A stretch of 10,725 nt of DNA from Pseudomonadota bacterium (GTDB lineage Bacteria > Pseudomonadota > Alphaproteobacteria > Elsterales > Elsteraceae), in the NCBI GenBank assembly GCA_016195115.1, contig JACQAI010000518.1:1-10725 (forward strand), read 5' to 3'. Position 1 is the stretch's first letter, and each line of letters starts with the position of its first letter. The position numbers were made by a program, and so were the translations under genes. Under the pieces are notes generated by a model. The model worked only from the letters and a program-made list of their open reading frames with translations. It did no database searches and was not told the origin of the DNA. Positions 5,716 to 10,725 of this stretch are shown piece by piece.

Positions 5716-6630
5716 GTGCGCCGCGCCGCGGCGCTCGCCGGCGCGCTGTGGCTCGTGGCGGCGTGGCCGGCCGCCGCCGAGTTGCGCGTGCTCGCGAGCA
5801 CGACCGACCTCAAGAGCCTGGTCGAGGCGGTCGGCGGCGGCGACGTCATGGTCGACAGCCTGGTGCCGGCCGGCGCCGACGCCGAGGCCTTCGAGCCGAA
5901 ACTGAGCGATCTCGCGCGGCTGCGTGCGGCGACGTTGATCGTGCGCGTCGGGCTCGGCTACGACGCTTGGGTCGACCGGCTGATCCGCCAGGCCGGCGAT
6001 ACGCGCTTCTTCCGCGGCGGTGCGGCCGACGTCGATGCCTCGGTCGGCATTCCGCTGCTCGAGGTCGTCGGCCGCGGCCTCGAGGCACAGCAGTCGGGCC
6101 ACGCCCACGGCGCCGCGAACCCGCACTACTGGCTCGATCCGGCCAACGCCGACACCATCACGGCGATGATCGCCGCGGGCATCGGTCGGGTCGCGCCGGC
6201 GCTCGCCGCGCGTGTCGCCGCCAACCGCCTGCGCTTCCTCACCGCGCTGGCGGCGCGCACGCGCGACTGGCAGACCCGCCTGGCACCCTACGAGGGCGCG
6301 GCGGTGATCGCGTATCACAGCTCCTGGCCCTATTTCGCGCGGCGCTTCCGGCTCAACATCGTCGGCGTCATCGAGCCCAAGCCCGGCATCGCGCCGAGCC
6401 CGGCGCACCTGGCGCGCCTGGTCGCGGCTGCGCGTGACGTGCGGCCGCGCGCGGTGCTGCACGAGCCGTTCGAGCCGGTCGAGACGGCGCGCCTGGTCGC
6501 CACCCGCACCGGCGCGCCGCTGGTCGTGCTGGCGCCGTCGGTCGGCAGCGTGTCGGGCACCGGCGATTACATCGCGCTGCTCGAGCACAACGTCGCGGCG
6601 CTGGCGCGCGCGCTCGCGAGCGCGGAATGA
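5716..6630 (+). CDS. Metal-type ABC transporter substrate-binding protein (ZnuA/SBP_bac_9 family)
   Basis: A 304-residue periplasmic binding protein of the cluster A-I metal family. It has an N-terminal signal peptide (MRRAAALAGALWLVAAWPAAA), the opening LRVLASTTDLKSLVEAVGG, the NPHYWLDP motif with ligand His137, and AYHSSWPYFARRF with ligand His201. IEPKPGIAPSPAHL and a C-terminal GDYIALLEHN follow. Two usual ligands are replaced: the His of the PHxYEP motif is Glu57 (AEAFEP), and the late Asp/Glu (LDPLG) is Ala273 (LAPSVG). A short GHAHG stands in for the long His-rich loop of ZnuA. The GTG at 5716 is chosen because it starts the signal peptide and lies just after the amidase stop; an ATG at 5617 would only add antisense-like residues from amidase coding DNA. 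Its stop overlaps the permease start in ATGA. The transported ion is unknown. Confidence 0.88.
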   Translation: MRRAAALAGALWLVAAWPAAAELRVLASTTDLKSLVEAVGGGDVMVDSLVPAGADAEAFEPKLSDLARLRAATLIVRVGLGYDAWVDRLIRQAGDTRFFRGGAADVDASVGIPLLEVVGRGLEAQQSGHAHGAANPHYWLDPANADTITAMIAAGIGRVAPALAARVAANRLRFLTALAARTRDWQTRLAPYEGAAVIAYHSSWPYFARRFRLNIVGVIEPKPGIAPSPAHLARLVAAARDVRPRAVLHEPFEPVETARLVATRTGAPLVVLAPSVGSVSGTGDYIALLEHNVAALARALASAE

Positions 6631-7958
6631 TCGGGACGGGCGAGATGGTCGTGCTGCTGGCGCTGCCGTTCGCGGCCTGCGTCGTGTTCATCGGCGTCCA
6701 CGCTTATCTCGGCATCCACGTGCTGCGCCGCCAGATCATCTTCGCCGACCTGGCGCTGGCGCAGCTGTCGGCGCTCGGCGCCACCGTGGCGTTCGCGCTC
6801 GGCCATCCGCCGACCAGCCTCGCCGGGTTCGCCTACACCTTCGGGTTCACCGCGCTCGGCGCGGTGCTGCTGGCGATGAGCCGCAGCCTGGCGCGGCGCG
6901 TCGGCCAGGAGGCTTTCATCGGCATCCTCTACGTTGTCGCCACCGCGCTGACCGTGATCGTGGTCGACCGCCTGCCGCAGGGGGCCGAGCACGTCAAGGC
7001 GATGCTGGTCGGCAGCATCTTGACCGTCGAGGCCGCCGACCTCGAGAAATTCGCCGTGCTGTACGGCGCGCTCGGCGGGTTCCTGTGGCTGGCGCGGCGG
7101 CCGATCGTGGCGCTGTCCGAAACCGGCGCGCCCGCGGGTGGCCGCGCGATGGTTTGGGATTTCTTGTTCTATCTGTCGTTCGGCCTCGCCGTGACGAGCT
7201 CGGTCGCCGCCGCCGGCGTCCTTCTGGTGTTCTGCTTCCTCATCATCCCGGCGGTGATCGGCTCGCTGTTCGCCGGTCGCATCGCGCCCCAGCTGGCGAT
7301 CGGATGGGTGGTCGGCGCGGTGGCGAGCGCGCTCGGCCTGTTGGGTGCGTTCGAGCTCGACCTGCCGACCGGCGCGGCGTTGGTCGTCGCGTTCGCGCTC
7401 GCGCTCGTGTTCGCCGGGCTGGTCAAATACCTGGCGTGGGGCGACGCGGCCGAGCGGCGCGCGCATCGTCGCCGCGCCGCGCGCGCGGTCGCGGGCTGTG
7501 CCGCCGCGCTGCTGCTCGCCTCGAGCCTGTGGTTGATGGCCGCGCCCGAAGCCGATCAGCCGCTGCTCGATGCGCTCGAGGCCGTCACGGGCATCGGGCC
7601 GATGCCGTTCCTGTCGGACGGCGAGCGCACCGCGTTCGTCGATGCGGTACGCGACGAGCAGCGCTATCGCGCCGAGGTCGAGCGGCTCAACCGGTTGGAG
7701 CAGGCGAGCCGTTACCAGGGCCCGGCGCTCGGCGCCGACGAGGTGCGCCGGCTCGCCTCCTACATGCAGAGCTTCAACGAGATGCAGCGCGGCGAGCGCT
7801 TCGTCCAGGCGACCTTGCGCGCCCGGGCGCGGCTGCGCGCGCGTTGGTATGTCGGCGTGCCGCTGGCGATCCTGGTGCTTGCAGCCGGCGCATTGCTGCT
7901 CGGCGTGCCGGGAATTTTGCTACCTCGTGCGCGCACGAGGCTGTATTCAAGCGGTTGA
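6627..7958 (+). CDS. ABC-3 family metal transporter permease with C-terminal extension
   Basis: Residues 1 to about 272 form an ABC-3 (ZnuB/MntB-type) permease: a run of hydrophobic helices, the conserved YLGIHVLRRQIIFADLALAQ segment (27-46), LVGSILTV (127-134) and GVLLVFCFLIIPAVIGSLFA (197-216). Relatives end near residue 270. Here another 170 residues follow. They comprise a basic linker, a transmembrane helix (about 287-306), a charged, mostly helical segment of about 100 residues (307-407) with no motif I recognise, a second transmembrane helix (409-431), and a basic tail. The ATG overlaps the stop of the binding-protein gene by four bases, implying coupled translation. No ATP-binding subunit gene is present in the operon or window, so an ATPase must come from elsewhere if this is an active transporter. 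Confidence 0.88.
   Translation: MIGTGEMVVLLALPFAACVVFIGVHAYLGIHVLRRQIIFADLALAQLSALGATVAFALGHPPTSLAGFAYTFGFTALGAVLLAMSRSLARRVGQEAFIGILYVVATALTVIVVDRLPQGAEHVKAMLVGSILTVEAADLEKFAVLYGALGGFLWLARRPIVALSETGAPAGGRAMVWDFLFYLSFGLAVTSSVAAAGVLLVFCFLIIPAVIGSLFAGRIAPQLAIGWVVGAVASALGLLGAFELDLPTGAALVVAFALALVFAGLVKYLAWGDAAERRAHRRRAARAVAGCAAALLLASSLWLMAAPEADQPLLDALEAVTGIGPMPFLSDGERTAFVDAVRDEQRYRAEVERLNRLEQASRYQGPALGADEVRRLASYMQSFNEMQRGERFVQATLRARARLRARWYVGVPLAILVLAAGALLLGVPGILLPRARTRLYSSG
7923..7940. other. Perfect 18-bp palindrome at the permease/GGT junction
   Basis: CCTCGTGCG is followed directly by its reverse complement. In RNA this gives a 7-bp stem with a CGCG loop. It lies within the last codons of the permease gene, 35 bases before the next start. 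No T-run follows. It may be an mRNA processing or stability element or a dimeric protein site. Confidence 0.4.
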
Positions 7959-7975
7959 AAACAGGGGGCGCCGTC

Positions 7976-9565
7976 TTGAAATACCGCAATTTCCACACCT
8001 CCGGCCGCTCGGCCGTACTGGCCGAGAACGGCATGGCGGCGACCTCGCATCCGCGCGCGACCCGGGTCGCGCTCGACGTGCTGCGCAGCGGCGGCAACGC
8101 CTTCGACGCCGCGGTCGCGGCGGCCGCGGTGCTCGCCGTGGTCGAGCCGGCGATGACCAGCATCGGCGGCGACTGCTTCGTGCTGTTCTCGCGCAAGGGC
8201 GGCAAACCCGAGGGCCTCAACGGTTCAGGCCGCGCGCCCCAGGCCGCGACCCTCGACTGGTATCTCGAGCGCCAGATGGCGTCGATCGAACCCGAGACCG
8301 CGCACGCCGTCACGGTGCCGGGCGCGATCGACGCGTGGTGCCGGTTGATCGCCGATCACGGCACGCGCGAGCTCGGCCAGCTGCTGCAGCCCGCGATCGA
8401 AGCCGCCGACGCCGGTTTCCTGGTGACGCCGCGCGTTGCCGCCGACTGGGAGGGCTCGGTCGCGCGGGTCAGCCACGAGGCGGCGGCCAAGGCGATCTTC
8501 CTGCCCGGCGGCCGTCCGCCGGCGACCGGTGATCGCCACCGCAATCCCAAGCTGGCCGCGACGATGCGCACGATCGCGCAACACGGCCGCAACGGCTTCT
8601 ACGCCGGCGCCGTGATGGACGATCTGGTCGGCCATCTGAACGGGCTCGGCGGACTGCACACGGCCGATGACTTCGCGGCCCAGCGCTGCGATTACGTGAC
8701 GCCGATCTCGGCGCCGTACCGCGGCTACGACCTGTTCGAGATCCCGCCCAACGGCCAGGGCATCACGGCGCTGATCATTCTCAAGATCCTGCAGCAGTTC
8801 GATCTGTCGGAAGCACGCTGCGACGCCGTCGAGCGCATCCACCTGATGGCCGAGGCGACCAAGGCGGCCTACTGGGTGCGCGACACCCAGCTGGGCGACC
8901 CCGCGACCATGCGCGAGACGCCCGAGACCATCCTGGACGACGCGCGCATCCGCGCCGCGGTCGCCCGCATCGCGCGCGACCGCGCCCAGCCGCAGAGCGC
9001 CTACGCTTGGGAGAACCACAAGGACACCGTCTACCTGACGGTGGTCGACCGCGACCGCAACGCGGTGTCGTTCATCAACTCGCTGTTCCAGTCGTTCGGC
9101 TCCGGCATTGCGGGACCAGCAAGCGGCGTGCTGCTGCACAACCGCGGCATCAGCTTCCGGGTCAAGCCGGGCCACGCCAACGCGATCGGATCGCGCAAGC
9201 GGCCGATGCACACCATCATCCCGGCGATGCTGGTCAAGGACGGCAAGCCCCAGATGCCGTTCGGCGTCATGGGCGGGCACTATCAGGCGACCGGCCATGC
9301 CAGCTTCGTCAGTGGCATGCTCGACCGCGACCTCGATCCGCAGCAGGCCAACGAGGCGCCGCGCCATTTCGCCCACGAGGGCGTGCTCGAGCTCGAGGAG
9401 GGCGTGCCCGACGCCGTCGCCGAAGGCCTGGCGAAGCGCGGCCACAAGGTCGTGCGGGCGGTCCGGCCGCTCGGCGGCTGCCAGGCGATCTGGATCGACC
9501 ACGCGCGCGGCTTCCTGATGGGTGGCTCGGACTCGCGCAAGGACGGCTGCGCGTTCGGGTACTAG
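7976..9565 (+). CDS. Gamma-glutamyltransferase family protein, cytosolic type
   Basis: A 529-residue Ntn-hydrolase that should cleave itself into two subunits. The catalytic nucleophile is Thr351 in the DTVYLTVVD motif, aligned with Thr391 of the E. coli enzyme (TTHYSVVD). Other family features are the N-terminal AATSHPRAT, RSGGNAFDAAVAAA (37-50), NGSGRAP with Arg86 as likely alpha-carboxylate contact, PPNGQG (257-262), RPMHTIIPAM (409-418), GVMGGHYQ (430-437), and the C-terminal GGSDSRKDGCAFGY. There is no signal peptide, unlike classical periplasmic Ggt, resembling the YwrD-like group. The actual gamma-glutamyl substrate is unknown. The start is a TTG at 7976, with AGGGGG seven bases before it, 17 bases after the permease stop. 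The frame is also open far upstream, but that stretch is antisense or shadow to the permease. Last gene of the sigma-54 operon; its stop overlaps the convergent gene's stop. Confidence 0.92.
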   Translation: MKYRNFHTSGRSAVLAENGMAATSHPRATRVALDVLRSGGNAFDAAVAAAAVLAVVEPAMTSIGGDCFVLFSRKGGKPEGLNGSGRAPQAATLDWYLERQMASIEPETAHAVTVPGAIDAWCRLIADHGTRELGQLLQPAIEAADAGFLVTPRVAADWEGSVARVSHEAAAKAIFLPGGRPPATGDRHRNPKLAATMRTIAQHGRNGFYAGAVMDDLVGHLNGLGGLHTADDFAAQRCDYVTPISAPYRGYDLFEIPPNGQGITALIILKILQQFDLSEARCDAVERIHLMAEATKAAYWVRDTQLGDPATMRETPETILDDARIRAAVARIARDRAQPQSAYAWENHKDTVYLTVVDRDRNAVSFINSLFQSFGSGIAGPASGVLLHNRGISFRVKPGHANAIGSRKRPMHTIIPAMLVKDGKPQMPFGVMGGHYQATGHASFVSGMLDRDLDPQQANEAPRHFAHEGVLELEEGVPDAVAEGLAKRGHKVVRAVRPLGGCQAIWIDHARGFLMGGSDSRKDGCAFGY

Positions 9566-10404
9566 CGGCGCTCGCCCGCGCGAATCTCCAGCACGTCGAT
9601 TACCGGCGGCGTCAAGAAACGCACCGGCATGATGCTGGTGCCGATGCCGGTGGTGACGAACAGGTCGCGACCGTCCTCGACGACGTGGCCGAACATCCAG
9701 CGATGCGGCACCCGCCGCGCCGTGACCAGCGAGCCGATCAGCGGCAGGCGCACCTGGCCGCCGTGAGTGTGCGCCGCCAGCATGATGACGGGCTCCGGCG
9801 GCAAGGTGGCGAACGGCTCCGGGCTGTGGCTGAGCACGATCACGGGACCGTCGTCGACCGCCGTCAGCGCCTGGGCGTAACTCGGCCGCCGCGTGATCGC
9901 ATCGGCCAGGCCGGCGATCCACAGCGGGCGGCCGTCGAGCGCGCGGCGTACCGCCTGGTTGTCCAGGACCGTGATGCCGACCGCCTCGAAGGCGCGGCGA
10001 ATGCGCGGGCCGTTCTCCCACCAGTCGTGGTTGCCGAGCACCGCGATCGTACCGAGCGGCGCGCTGAGCGCGCGCAGGTGTTCCGCGATCGGTTCTATGG
10101 GAATCCGGTGGCCGCCGGGCACGTTCTGGATGACGTAGTCGCCCAGCAGGACGATCAGGTCGGGGTGCGCCGCGTTGGTGCGCGCGACGATCTCGCTCAC
10201 GCGGTCGAGCGAGATGAACGGCGCGCCGGCGTGCAGGTCGCCGATCAGCGCCACGCGCAGGGCGGGGTAGTCGGCGGGCCAGCGCGACAGGGCCAGCGCG
10301 TGGCGGTCGACCGTCAGCAGCCCGGGCTCGATCAGGAAGCCCCAGCCGAGCAGTGCGCTGGCGATCGCGACCAGCAGGGCGACGGCTCGCAGGAATCGCT
10401 TCAT
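9562..10404 (-). CDS. Membrane-anchored metallophosphoesterase, YkuE/YaeI-like
   Basis: A 280-residue calcineurin-type phosphoesterase. A hydrophobic helix (about residues 4-24, after MKRF) serves as anchor or uncleaved signal. The full metal-site motif set is present: GDLH (Asp56, His58), GDY (Asp89), GNHDWW (Asn125, His126, Asp127), SHSPEP (His193) and AHTHGGQ (His212, His214). This pattern, especially the last motif, is typical of the YkuE/YaeI group, some of which act on lipid A precursors (UDP-2,3-diacylglucosamine); the substrate here is not established. The ATG at 10404 starts the anchor helix directly, although its ribosome-binding site is weak. It starts 27 bases after the stop of the upstream short-chain dehydrogenase on the same strand, suggesting co-transcription. 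Confidence 0.92.
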   Translation of the reverse strand: MKRFLRAVALLVAIASALLGWGFLIEPGLLTVDRHALALSRWPADYPALRVALIGDLHAGAPFISLDRVSEIVARTNAAHPDLIVLLGDYVIQNVPGGHRIPIEPIAEHLRALSAPLGTIAVLGNHDWWENGPRIRRAFEAVGITVLDNQAVRRALDGRPLWIAGLADAITRRPSYAQALTAVDDGPVIVLSHSPEPFATLPPEPVIMLAAHTHGGQVRLPLIGSLVTARRVPHRWMFGHVVEDGRDLFVTTGIGTSIMPVRFLTPPVIDVLEIRAGERR

Positions 10405-10431
10405 CCGAGTGGCGGGTGGTGAATGCGACCC

Positions 10432-10725
10432 TCAGTCGGCCGGCACGTAGGCGGCGAGCTCGCGCTCGACCGCCTTGGCGTCGGCGCGCAGGCCGGCGAT
10501 CAGGCCCTCGGCCATGGCGCCGGGATAGACGTCCTCGTGGCCGTTCAGGATGGCATCGACGACGGCTTTCGCGACTTCGGCGGGGGCCAGCTTGGGCGGC
10601 GGAAAGTTCTCGCTCATGCGGGTGTCGACCGCGCCGGGGAAGATGCCGATCACCCGGATGCCGCGCGGCGCCAGCTCGCCGCGCAGCGCCTGGGTCATCG
10701 ACCACGCCGCCGCCTTGCTCGCGCA
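10432..10725 (-). CDS. Short-chain dehydrogenase/reductase, N-terminal part beyond window edge
   Basis: The last 97 residues of an SDR-family NAD(P)-dependent oxidoreductase. The visible part begins CASKAAAWSMTQALRGEL, in which the lysine is the catalytic Lys of the YxxxK motif; the tyrosine codon would be the very next one outside the window. It continues APRGIRVIGIFPGAVDTRM, the classic post-active-site loop (PGxxxT), and ends with a helix (LAPAEVAKAVVDAI) and a short C-terminal tail. The Rossmann nucleotide-binding part is outside the window, so cofactor preference and substrate cannot be judged. An internal ATG at 10698 is not the real start because the frame and the family pattern continue through it. 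Confidence 0.9.
   Translation of the reverse strand, partial: CASKAAAWSMTQALRGELAPRGIRVIGIFPGAVDTRMSENFPPPKLAPAEVAKAVVDAILNGHEDVYPGAMAEGLIAGLRADAKAVERELAAYVPAD

Noticed and set aside
6434..7975. In-frame open extension upstream of the gamma-glutamyltransferase, giving a 1043-codon frame
   Set aside because: It overlaps the binding protein and permease genes in another frame and is Arg-rich. The TTG at 7976 has a good ribosome-binding site and fits the family N-terminus.
8345..8360. TTGATCGCCGATCA as a second Fnr box
   Set aside because: The second half-site is shifted (GATCA instead of ATCAA) and lies inside the GGT coding region.
8225..10705. Very long minus-strand open frame (about 826 codons) opposite GGT and across the phosphoesterase gene
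   Set aside because: Its protein is low-complexity Arg/Ala/Gly-rich with no family pattern. It runs antisense to clear genes, which is common in high-GC DNA.

Overview
The window is high-GC bacterial DNA with dense, codon-biased genes on both strands. The gene content points to an alphaproteobacterium: a FixL/FixK-style oxygen-regulation pair, a phasin, a free-standing hisE, and many ExxSR-type and sigma-54-type signals. The genus cannot be read from the sequence.

Left part (1-3022): a truncated hisE on the minus strand is preceded by a 219-base gap holding the most AT-rich patch of the window, a TATAAT hexamer and two DnaA-box-like 9-mers. Next, on the minus strand, comes a Crp/Fnr regulator of FixK type (no N-terminal Cys cluster, ExxSR recognition helix). 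A perfect TTGAT-N4-ATCAA box lies 60 bp before its start, so the gene is probably under Fnr/FixK control, perhaps its own. Divergent from it are a phasin with a structured leader and a PAS histidine kinase related to FixL in its kinase core, but with Glu where FixL has its haem histidine and no response regulator beside it.

Middle (3025-4381): a minus-strand pair, a DUF925-type nucleotidyltransferase followed by a DUF4406 protein, then a 411-base divergent control region. This region contains a canonical GG-N10-GC sigma-54 promoter (4327-4342), 40 bp before the next gene.

Right part (4382-9565): a tight four-gene plus-strand operon: exported acetamidase/formamidase (probable Tat signal), a metal-type ABC substrate-binding protein, an ABC-3 family permease with a 170-residue extra C-terminal part, and a cytosolic gamma-glutamyltransferase. 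The gaps are 17 bases, a 4-base overlap, and 17 bases. No ATPase gene accompanies the transporter, and the binding protein lacks two of the four usual metal ligands. The sigma-54 promoter, an amide hydrolase and a gamma-glutamyl hydrolase together suggest a nitrogen-limitation scavenging operon. This is the best candidate for an undescribed system here, and the proposed function is inference.

Right edge (9562-10725): on the minus strand, a truncated short-chain dehydrogenase and a membrane-anchored YkuE/YaeI-like metallophosphoesterase, whose stop codon overlaps that of the gamma-glutamyltransferase within one CTAG.
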